Source: Sipunculus nudus
Lineage: Eukaryota > Annelida > Sipuncula > Golfingiida > Sipunculidae
Assembly (NCBI GenBank): GCA_026874595.1
Contig: CM049306.1
Span: 6,210,019 to 6,274,018 of the forward strand
Length of the DNA stretch: 64,000 bases
Direction of reading: 5' to 3'
The notes below the pieces were generated by a model that was not told the DNA's origin, searched no databases, and saw only the letters and a program-made list of their open reading frames with translations. Of the stretch, positions 48,795 to 55,948 are shown piece by piece. The translations under genes and the position numbers were made by a program. Position 1 is the first letter of the stretch, and each line of letters begins with the position of its first letter.

Positions 48795-51609
48795 CACAGC
48801 GGAGAGAATCATCCTAGCAGGGGGTTGGAGTCTCCCACAACATCTACTATTGCTATTGTTATTATTATTATAAATAATAATTTTATTATTATTATTAATG
48901 TTATTATTATTATTGTATCCTCCAAAACAGAGTTTTGCGGATACTATGATTTCAGCCGGACGCCGCCGCCGCCGCCGCCGCCGTGTAGGTGTCCAGAGAA
49001 CTCCTCCGTAACCGCTGGACGGAATTTTACGAAACCCGGGATTATGATCGGGTCACATGTGAACTGCTACGCCCCAATTTTGTTTTGACCTCTGACCTTT
49101 CCTCTGCGCTCTGCGTCCATCTGTGCGTCTGTTATGACACATTAACCCACAATCTCCGGAACCGTTTGAACGATCCGGAAAAAAAATTGCACAAATGTAG
49201 CCCTTGGATAGCTTTATAACATACATAAAAAATTGTGGCGCCACCTGCAACCATTTTTGCACGGTGTCCATCTGTTCATCTGCCTTGGGATAAAATTACT
49301 CATATCTCAGCAGAGGTTTGACATATCTGCCTAAAATTTTGCATGTGTATACATCCGGGACAGCTTTCTTGATTTTATGACAGGTGGCGCCACCTACATT
49401 CACGTTTACGCTGCAGACTTCCAAGCTCATATCTCGGGAACCGTTTGGGCAAAAATTTAGCATGTGTATAGATCTCACAAAACTTTTTCATACGCAAAAC
49501 TGGTGGCTCCACCTGCAACCATTTTTGAACAGCGTCCGTCTGTTTGTCTGCCTTGGGATAAAATCACTCATATCTCTGCACTGGTTTGACTTATCCGCCT
49601 AAAATTTTGCAGGTTTATACATCTCGGATAGCTTTCTCAATTTTGTGGCAGGTGGCGCCACCTACATTTATGTTGTTGCATGGACGTCACCCGGACATCG
49701 GAGGATGGCGCCACGAAGTGGTGTGGCCGCCCCCGTTTCCACGCTTATGGATTCACCCCGCTATCAGTGACTACTGACGCGCTTTTAGAAACATAAAAAC
49801 TATTCTTGGACCATTCAGTACTGGTTTTGCAGTTCTGCCGGCGCTATCGTTTCTCTCAAGCAAAACCACAAACTTCTGCGGTTTTCACCCATTGTTGAAA
49901 GCCTATAAAACGAACTCGCCTGCAGTACGAGGCGGGACTATTGACTTTGAAACGCCACATTGCTGTTATCCCCGGGGACCGTGACCGTGGGCTCTTGGTC
50001 CCCAAGCCCACGGAATGCCATAAACCACGCCATGAACTTTATTATTTAGGAAGAGGAGAGACTTTATGTTTGTTTGGTGCCACATGGATTAATACAGGAC
50101 TTCAGTTTTGTGTGTGCCCGAATTATGTGTTGATGATGGACTTCAGTTTCTCGTATACCGGATTCAGTTAAGTATTTCGTTACAGTTCGTTATTTAGAGA
50201 CTCAGTTTTCTTCAGAGACTTGGTTATGAATTACGTTATGTATTGACTATTATATTATTTGTGTACGATTGTAAATATTGCAATCTAGTAATATAGTACT
50301 GTTTTTGCACCCATATTTTGGTTACGTATTCATTTGAAGAGAACGTGTCTGAGCATATGTGTTACGGTTCGGCCTGAGTTGTTTGGTGTGAAAAGGGACC
50401 GTAACAATGTTTACGCTGCAGACATCCAGGCTTATATGTTTGGAACCGTTTGACCGATTGGGCCAAAAGTTTCATTTGTATAGATCTCACATAGCTCTTT
50501 TTCATACACAAAAATGGTGGCGCCACCTGCAACCATTTTTGCACAGCGTCCATCTGTTTGTCTGCCGTGGGATAAAATCACTCATACCTCTGCACTGGTT
50601 TGACTTATCTTCCTAAAATTTTGCAGGTTTATACATTTTGGGTAGCTTTCTTGATTTTATGACAGGTGGCGCCACGTATATTCACATTTACGGTGCAGAC
50701 ATCCAAGCTCATATCTCGGGAACCGTTTGGCCGATTGGGCCAAAATTTTGCATGTGTATAGATCTCACATAGCTCTTGAATCATACGCAAAACTGGTGGC
50801 GCCACCTGCAACAATTTTTGCAAAGGGTCCGTCTGTTTGTCTGCCGTGGGATAAAATTACTCATATCTCGGCAGTGGTTTGACTTTTTGCATTTGTATAC
50901 AACGTTGATAGCTTTCTGGATTTTGTGGTAGGTGGCACAACCTACAAACACATTTCGGCTGCAGACATCCATGCTAATATGCAACACACCTCACTCTGTT
51001 TCCCCTTGTTATTCAATCCATGCCTCACTTCACCCGTCCCACTCTGATTTCGGCGGATACACGTAGTCGCTTGTCGACTACCCGTATTCTAGTTATTATT
51101 ATTATTGCTTGATTCATTGCAGGTCTGATCTGTGAACCTGCATTCTTTCCTCTATTAAACAAGGTTCAAGCTTTGAAAAGGTAATTATTTTTCATGCTGC
51201 CTAATTTAATGGAATAATGTCAACAACCTGATATATCGATACAAGAATGGCGACAAAGAACTATGAAGTATTTTTTTTTTTATTTAACTACAATCGTTAA
51301 TACCATAAATACAGATGAATCAATTTATAAAATATAAGTTAATGCATTTTAAAAAATTGTTAATTTAAATGCAGGTTCTTATCCAAATCTAATCATTTCT
51401 GTCATTTCAGCGCTGGGTTTGAGTGCAATAACACAGAGAGTTTAGCGGATCTGTTTTTCCCGGCATTTATTCAAAATAAACATAAATGCGTTTTACAAAG
51501 CCGTCCCATATTGTTCAGCTGTGCCGGCGGCTCCGACCAGGCCGTCAGACTGTGTCCATGTAGGACGTTTATCAAGCACCAGGTGGCGCTATGCGATGGA
51601 TGTCTCTAG
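31564..51609 (+). CDS. MGAT5: MGAT5-like alpha-1,6-mannosylglycoprotein beta-1,6-GlcNAc-transferase (12 coding exons)
   Basis: GT18 enzymes are Golgi type II proteins that add GlcNAc from UDP-GlcNAc in beta-1,6 linkage to the alpha-1,6 mannose arm of N-glycans. Coding exons: 31564-31702, 37283-37413, 37574-37732, 38058-38227, 39008-39124, 39684-39817, 40232-40494, 41696-41830, 46507-46623, 47066-47240, 51123-51180, 51411-51609. The GT-AG phases agree and give 598 residues. Seen: a signal anchor at about residues 8-27; GGPLGDLIQWADL and SLYLLGHDL (about 165-187); HTPDNSFLGF (285-294); NGCIFLNP (391-398); GKPT (410-413); LICEPAFF; and the Cys-rich end CPCRTFIKHQVALCDGCL. Human MGAT5 has 741 residues, so the stem and N-domain are short here. 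Potential N-glycan sites are NLT, NCT and NNT. Possible poly(A) signals lie at 51712 and 51962. Confidence 0.92.
32785..33311 (-). mobile_element. 3' end of an antisense CR1/Jockey-like LINE (continues at 35316)
   Basis: The minus strand reads YSVGLFMYKITYEMLL, later NGVGIWNN, STFKYRLKEY and a stop, then a tail near 32785 with AATAAATTGAATTTAATTG. This is the C-terminal end of LINE ORF2. It continues the frame left open at 35316 (GAAAACATTTACAA|TTATAGTGTT), so the element at 33312-35315 interrupts it. Confidence 0.75.
33312..35315 (+). mobile_element. Helentron-like nonautonomous element, family 1, copy 1 (145-bp core repeats)
   Basis: 5' end TTAGGGCCCCGC; within the first 30 bp AGGGCCCCGCTTG and CAAGCGGTGCCCT form a hairpin. 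The core is about 12 tandem units of ~145 bp, each with CACAGGGATGATTGGTACC, GACCTGTC and CCCGATCGCTGATTTTC. The 3' subterminal GCGGGGCCCT at 35279-35288 is the exact inverse of AGGGCCCCGC at 33314-33323. It is followed by the hairpin GGAC-CATT-GTCC and the terminus ATCTG. It is inserted in an antisense LINE without any target duplication. The ends and insertion behaviour match Helitron/Helentron-type elements; no Rep/helicase is encoded. Confidence 0.78.
33380..35110 (+). repeat. ~145-bp tandem array inside family 1 copy 1
   Basis: The landmark CACAGGGATGATTGG recurs at about 33434, 33579, 33725, 33870, 34014, 34159, 34302, 34447 and 34592, and onward, with spacing of 143-146 bp. Confidence 0.95.
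35316..36840 (-). mobile_element. Antisense CR1/Jockey-like LINE, RT region (broken)
   Basis: Minus-strand reading gives NINGSTTSDVKIIADAFNNF (about 36720-36650), DFSKAFDTVNHAI (RT motif A, about 36120), QCVVPQGSVLGPILFLLYIY (about 35950-35895), FVDDCNVFI (motif C, degenerate YADD-type) and LTLENIYN at the junction. Several frameshifts and stops make it inactive. It lies antisense to the host gene in intron 1. Confidence 0.85.
36841..37282. other. Remainder of intron 1
   Basis: AT-rich and unremarkable; ends with the acceptor of exon 2. Confidence 0.6.
37283..37413 (+). CDS. MGAT5: MGAT5-like exon 2: stem/N-domain
   Basis: Acceptor ATTTCAG ends at 37282 and donor CGACAG|GTAATA follows 37413. 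It encodes residues 47-90 (contains FVIYVPNTNP and ERDLCLRQ). There is no clear similarity to the vertebrate N-domain. It is accepted because phase and splice sites fit on both sides. Additional exons in the preceding 5.6-kb intron cannot be excluded. Confidence 0.62.
37574..37732 (+). CDS. MGAT5: MGAT5-like exon 3
   Basis: Residues 91-143, phase 0 at both ends, donor CGG|GTATGT. The segment SWHWQFIASRIHNMWPHWTEA lines up with the helical part of human MGAT5 around residues 234-250 (recalled). It carries an NCT glycosylation motif. Confidence 0.87.
38058..38227 (+). CDS. MGAT5: MGAT5-like exon 4: catalytic-base motif
   Basis: Residues 144-199 plus two bases. Contains AAGGPLGDLIQWADLIASLY and LLGHDL. 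The Asp at residue 170 aligns with human Glu297, reported as the catalytic base. Acceptor TTGTACAG, donor AAAAA|GTATGT. Confidence 0.95.
38228..39007 (+). other. Intron 4 of the MGAT5-like gene
   Basis: Contains a (TA)n tract at about 38690-38732 and a small tandem GATACACAGTATCTGGGA-type set near 38790-38835. No element was recognised. Confidence 0.8.
39008..39124 (+). CDS. MGAT5: MGAT5-like exon 5
   Basis: Completes Asn200 and encodes residues to 238. LPDLFYVDIMAYRK matches the human VELIYIDIVGLAQ region. Acceptor TTCTTCAG, donor AAA|GTACGT. Confidence 0.93.
39684..39817 (+). CDS. MGAT5: MGAT5-like exon 6
   Basis: Residues 239-283 plus one base. CRVRVIDAYGTEAMYND and YAESHGLGNPW align with human CMLRVLDSFGTEPEFN and YAQSKGHKTPW. 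Acceptor CTTCAG, donor ATC|GTAAGT. Confidence 0.96.
40232..40494 (+). CDS. MGAT5: MGAT5-like exon 7: PHTPDNSFLGF
   Basis: Residues 284-371, the largest coding exon. PHTPDNSFLGF at the start is a family hallmark. It is followed by the variable YGKQ...YL segment and the GVENMGLV linker. Acceptor TTCTTCAG, donor AAG|GTAAGA. Confidence 0.97.
41044..41634 (+). mobile_element. Helentron-like nonautonomous element, family 2 (150-bp core repeats)
   Basis: Head TTGTCCCCGCTCCGCGG, then GCGAGGGACA, which can fold back on GTCCC. The core has three ~150-bp units, each with runs of CTGT and TCCGATTTCATTCAAATTT-like sequence (landmark CCTAAATAT at 41148 and 41302, GCTAAATAT at 41451). The tail AAAGCGGGGATATT carries AGCGGGGA, the inverse of the head TCCCCGCT, then AAATCCACGAATTTGC. 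Termini are less certain than for families 1 and 3. It ends about 60 bp before exon 8. Confidence 0.6.
41696..41830 (+). CDS. MGAT5: MGAT5-like exon 8: donor-sugar site
   Basis: Residues 372-416. FLVGLGDPLES...NGCIFLNPSF...GKPT corresponds to the human FVGLGFPYEG...NGCAFLNP...GKPT segment. Glu381 (human 520) and Lys411 (human 554) are kept. The position of human Glu526 is Asn387. Acceptor TATTTTCAG, donor AAT|GTACGT. Confidence 0.97.
41968..43129 (+). mobile_element. Helentron-like nonautonomous element, family 3, copy 1 (~280-bp core repeats)
   Basis: Head TATCCGGCAAAAC-TTC-GTTTTTCGGATA folds into a hairpin. The core has about 2.7 units of ~280 bp, each made of two half-units marked by GGTGGCGCCACCTGCA and CAGGTGGCGCCA. 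The tail is GGCGGATAC (inverse of the GTATCC head), then the perfect hairpin GTAGTCG-CTTGT-CGACTAA/C, 7 nt, and CTAG at 43126-43129. Flanking bases are T on both sides. Confidence 0.75.
43397..46480 (+). mobile_element. 5'-truncated Tx1/L1-like LINE in intron 8
   Basis: Starts inside the endonuclease (DFNLVLN...KKGGRAITH). It then has LCRLDFILIS...GFKTDHSI, the RT with NWRPMSLLNIDYKLLTK (about 44095), DFEKAFDLLEW (motif A, about 44310), RGVRQGCPMSPYLF (about 44475), QYADDTTLFI (motif C, about 44600) and the CTFCKQHKETLLH zinc motif (about 45925). It ends in poly(A) at about 46466-46482. Flanked by AACCCTGA at 43389-43396 and 46481-46488, a likely 8-bp target duplication. Multiple stops and frameshifts; dead. 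It is in sense orientation with the host gene. Confidence 0.88.
43867..44685 (+). pseudogene. LINE reverse-transcriptase core, broken
   Basis: Fingers to palm of RT in a single frame. A TGA at 44227-44229 interrupts it after the GFKKNRYI motif. The YADD catalytic motif is intact (QYADDT), and motif A (DFEKAFD) keeps its Asp. The following segment (from 44663) is in another frame. Confidence 0.85.
46507..46623 (+). CDS. MGAT5: MGAT5-like exon 9
   Basis: Residues 417-455: YLGRPHVVTLDITNLTEV aligns with human FIGRPHVWTVDLNN. The acceptor is TATTTGCAG. The donor AAG|GTGGTC is weak but gives exact length agreement with the human protein; shifting 3 nt to GTCTGT would add one Val. Confidence 0.92.
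46624..47065 (+). other. Intron 9 of the MGAT5-like gene
   Basis: 442 bp, AT-rich, no repeat seen. Confidence 0.85.
47066..47240 (+). CDS. MGAT5: MGAT5-like exon 10
   Basis: Residues 456-513 plus one base: LERLDAYIRHQDFC, WPPADVLVTRL and GQSCSSTC match the human RINAFIEKQDFC, WPP and GQSCKQVC region. Acceptor TTTGCCAG, donor GCAG|GTCAGC. Confidence 0.95.
47390..48759 (+). mobile_element. Helentron-like nonautonomous element, family 1, copy 2
   Basis: Same head (TTAGGGCCTCGCTTG...) and tail (GCGGGGCCCT, GGACCATTGTCC, CATATCTAG) as 33312-35315, with about eight more diverged ~145-bp units. It ends in CTAG at 48756-48759 followed by TTATTATT. It lies in intron 10 of the MGAT5-like gene. Confidence 0.78.
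48760..48915. repeat. (TTA)n microsatellite between two elements
   Basis: TTA/ATT runs at 48761-48793 and about 48858-48913, with a short unique piece between them. They lie between the two intron 10 Helentron-like copies. Confidence 0.9.
48916..51092 (+). mobile_element. Helentron-like nonautonomous element, family 3, copy 2 (with nested LTR)
   Basis: Head TATCCTCCAAAACAGAGTTTTGCGGATA (arms TATCC/GGATA and CAAAAC/GTTTTG) and tail GGCGGATACACGTAGTCG-CTTGT-CGACTACCCGTATTCTAG. Core units are as in copy 1. A 733-bp LTR sits at 49674-50406. TTA repeats flank both ends, suggesting insertion into a (TTA)n tract. Confidence 0.75.
49674..50406. mobile_element. Solo LTR nested in family 3 copy 2
   Basis: Starts TGTTGCATGG and ends GGGACCGTAACA (TG...CA), flanked by the 4-bp direct repeat ATGT at 49670-49673 and 50407-50410. 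Removing it restores the core-repeat sequence ACATTTATGTTTACGCTGCA-like. A TATA box (CCTATAAAACG) is at about 49903. No internal region, so it is a recombined solo LTR, Gypsy-like in outline. Confidence 0.72.
51123..51180 (+). CDS. MGAT5: MGAT5-like exon 11 (58 nt)
   Basis: Gly514 to residue 532 plus two bases: GLICEPAFFPLLNKVQALKR matches human LICEPSFFQHLNK. Acceptor TTCATTGCAG, donor AAAAG|GTAATT. Confidence 0.95.
51411..51609 (+). CDS. MGAT5: MGAT5-like exon 12: Cys-rich C-terminus and stop
   Basis: Residues 533-598 and TAG at 51607-51609. Contains an NNT glycosylation motif, ILFSCAGG and CPCRTFIKHQVALCDGCL, nearly the same as the vertebrate end. Acceptor GTCATTTCAG. Confidence 0.97.
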
Positions 51610-52315
51610 CACAAATCAACAGTTTTCTGTATGTCAATGTGATAGGTGTAACCAAAACGCACAAAAAGAGCATCATCTTGCCACTTGAGTCAAATATAGA
51701 GAAACAAAGAGAATAAAGCATCGTACACGAGGTATTTAATATGCAGTGTCCTAAAATCAGAGTGACCGTTGAGTCTGGATAGGATTGCCTGCATGTAGTC
51801 CTGTATTTTTATACGGTTTCCTTTACAACTTGAATAAATTCCTGATGACCACATCTTGCCATTTGATCCTGTTTTGGATAATATGGATCGTAAGTGTCCA
51901 AACGGACCTGGTAATGTGTACATGTGTGTACAGTTTTATAGCTATTTATTAACTTTGCAAAAATAAAGTATGCTTTAGAAAAGACTTATTCTTAACCAGG
52001 CTCAAATATAAAATGTTTTATAGTGAAATCCGAAGTGTAGAAAAAACGAAGTCTAACTATTAATATATTCATTTCCAATATATGAATTATAATCTCTGAA
52101 GAGCAGGGTATGATTACACTGATCGTCCCCTGTTGCTTAAAGTGGATGGGGGATATATACCATAATTCCTCCTGTATTGAAGCCCATTGAAATTTTTGAT
52201 ATTATAGTGGAATACCTAATGGCGTAGTGAAGTTATTATATATTTATTCACACTAAATATCGATATGACACTGGTGTTTTTTCACCTCATCAAGTGCTTT
52301 CAACTCATGTTACAG
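51610..52315 (+). other. Likely 3' UTR and flank of the MGAT5-like gene
   Basis: AATAAA hexamers occur at 51712-51717 and 51962-51967, about 100 and 350 bp after the stop. Nothing else was seen before the tandem array starts at about 52316. Confidence 0.55.
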
Positions 52316-53433
52316 GTGTGGTACATACACATTTTACATCAAAGACGTACTATGACGCGTGGCTTATACACACTGTCAAATCAAAGACGTACGACGGCAT
52401 GTGGCTAATACACGCTTTACATCAAAGACGTCCGATAACGTGTGGCCAGTACATACTGTACATCGAAGACGTCCGATGACGTGTGGCTTATACACGCTTT
52501 ACATCAAAGACGTCCGATGACGTGTGGCTTATACACACTGTCAAATCAAAGACGTACGACGGCATGTGGCTAATACACGCTTTACATCAAAGACGTCCGA
52601 TGACGTGTGTCCAGTACATACTGTACATCGAAGACGTCCGATGACGTGTGGCTTATACACGCTTTACATCAAAGACGTCCGATGATGTGTGGCCAGTACA
52701 TACTGTACATCAAAGACGTCCGATGACGTGTGGCTTATACACACTGTCAAATCAAAGACGTACGACGGCATGTGGCTAATACACGCTTTACATCAAAGAC
52801 GTCCGATGACGTGTGGCCAGTACATACTGTACATCGAAGACGTCCGATGACGTGTGGCTTATACACGCTTTACATCAAAGACGTCCGATGACGTGTGGCC
52901 AGTGCATACGGTACATCGAAGACGTCCGATGACGTGTGGCTTATTCACGCTTTACATCAAAGACGTCCGATGACGAGTGGCTTATACACACTGTAAAATC
53001 AAAGACGTACGACGGCATGTGGCTTATACACGCTTTACATTTAAGACGTCCGATGACGTGTGGCCAGTCATACTGTATATCGAAGACGTCCGATGACGTG
53101 TGGCTTATACACGCTTTACATCAAAGATGTACGATGACGTGTGGCTAATACACACTTTACGTCAAAGACGTACGGTGACGTGTGGCTAATACAAACTTTA
53201 CATCAAAGACGTACGATGACGTGTGGCTTACACACACTGTAAAATCAAAGACGTACGACGGCGTGTGGCTTATGCATACTGTACATTAAAGACGTCCGAT
53301 GACGTGTGGCTAATACATACTGTACAACAAAGACGTCCGATAACGTGTGGCTTATACACACTAAAATCAAAGACCTGCGACGGCGTGTGGCTCACACACA
53401 TTTTACATCAAAGATGTACGATGACGTGTGGCT

Positions 53434-55856
53434 AATACACACTAAAATCAAAGACGTGCTACGACGTGTGGCTCACACACATTTTACATCAAAGATGTAC
53501 GATGACGTGTGGCTCACAAACATTTTACATCAAAGATGTACGATTACGTGTGGCTAATACACACTTTATGTCAAAGACGTCCGATTACGTGTGGCTAATA
53601 CAAACTTTACATCAAAGACGTACGATGACGTGTGGCTTATACACACTGTAAAATCAAAGACGTACGACGGCGTGTGGCTCACACACATTTAACATTAAAG
53701 AGGCACGATGATGTGTGGCTAATACACACTTTACATCAAAGACGTACGATGGCGTGTGGCCAGTACATTCTGTACATCAAAGACGTGCGATGACGTGTGA
53801 TTTATACACACTCAACTCAAAGACGTGCAACGGCGTGTGGCTCACACACATCTTACATCAAAGATGTACGATGACGTGTGGCTAATACACTCTTTATGTG
53901 AAAGACGTCCGGTGACGTGTGGCTTATACACGCTTTACATCAAAGACGTCCGATGACGTGTGGCCAGTACATACTGTACATTAAAGACGTTCGATAACGT
54001 GTTGCTTATACACACTAAAATCAAAGACGTGCGACGGCGTGTGGCTGACACACATTTTACATAAAAGATGTACGATGACGTGTGGCTAATACACACTTTA
54101 CGTAAAAGACGTACGGTGACGTGTAGCTAATACAAACTTTACATCAAAGACGTTTGGCTTATACACATTGTAAAATCAAAGACGTACGACGGCGTGTGGC
54201 TCACACACATTTTACATCAAAGAGGCACGATGACGTGTGGCTAATACACACTTTATGTCAAAGACGTCCGAAGACGTCTGGCTTATACACGCTTTACATC
54301 AAAGACGTCCAATGACGTTTGGCCAATACATACTGTACATTAAAGACGTCCAATAACGTGTGGCTTATACACACTAAAATCAAAGACGTGCTACGGCGTG
54401 TGGCTCACACACATTTTACATCAAAGATGTACGATGACGTGTGGCTAATACACACTTTACGTCAAAGACGTACGATGACGTGTGGCCAGTACATACTGTA
54501 CATCGAAGACGTCCGATGACGTGTGGCTTATACACGCTTTACATCAAAGACGTCCTATGACGTGTGGCCAGTACATACTGTACATCAAAGAGGTCCGATG
54601 ACGTGTGGCTTATTCACGCTTTACATCAAAGACGTCTGATGACGTGTGGCTTATACACACTGTAAAATCAAAGACGTACGACGGCATGTGGCTTATACAC
54701 GCTTTACATCAAAGACGTACGATGGCGTGTGGCTTATACACACTAAAATCAAAGACGTGCGACGGCGTGTGGCTGACATACATTTTACATAAAAGATGTA
54801 CGATGACGTGTGGCTAATACACACTTTACGTAAAAGACGTCCGGTGACGTGTGGCTAATACAAACTTTACATCAAAGACGTGTGGCTTATACACATTGTA
54901 AAATCAAAGACGTACGGCGGCGTGTGGCTCACACACATTTTACATCAAAGATGTACGATGACGTGTGGCTAATACATACTTTACATCAAAGACGCACGAT
55001 AGCATGTGGCAAATACATAATGTACATCAAAGACGTCTGATGACGTGTGGCTTATACACACTAAAATCAAAGACGTACGACGGCGTGTGGCTCACACTTT
55101 TTACATCAAAGATGTACGATGACGTGTGGCTAATACACACTTTACGTAAAAGACGTACGGTGACGTGTGGCTAATACAAACTTTACATCAAAGACGTACG
55201 ATGACGTGTGGCTTATACACATTGAAAAATCAAAGACGTACGACGGCGTGTGGCTCGAACACATTTTACATCAAAGAGGCACGATGACGTGTGGCTAATA
55301 CACACTTTACATCAAAGACGTACGATGGCGTGTGGCAAGTACAATTGTACATCAAAGACGTCCGATGACTCGTGGCTTATACAAGATTTACATCAAAGAC
55401 GTCCGATGACGTATGGCTTATACACACTAAAATCAAAGATGTGCGACGGCGTGTGGCTCGAACACATTTTACATCAAAGAGGCACGATGACGTGTGGCTA
55501 ATACACACTTTACATCAAAGACGTACGATGGCGTGTGGCAAGTACAATTGTACATCAAAGACGTCCGATGACGTGTGGCTTATACAAGATTTACATCAAA
55601 GACGTCCGATGACGTGTGGCTTATACACACTAAAATCAAAGACGTGCGACGGCGTGTGGCTCACAAACATTTTACATCAAAGATGTACGATGACGTGTGG
55701 CTAATACACACTTTACGTAAAGACGTACGGTGACGTGTTGCTAATACAAACTTTACATCAAAGACGTACGATGACGTGTGGCTTATACACACTGTAAAAT
55801 CAAAGATGTACGACGGCGTGTGGCTCACACACATCTTACATCAAAGATGTACGATG
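53434..55856. repeat. Higher-order repeat block, copy 1
   Basis: About 2423 bp that recurs at 55949-58371 with a constant offset of 2515 bp. Variant units come in the same order. I noticed only isolated differences, such as CACAAACATT at about 55663 against CACACACATT at about 58178. Confidence 0.9.
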
Positions 55857-55948
55857 ACGTGTGGCTAATACATACTTTACATCAAAGACGCACGATAGCA
55901 TGTGGCAAATACATAATGTACATCAAAGACGTCTGATGACGTGTGGCT

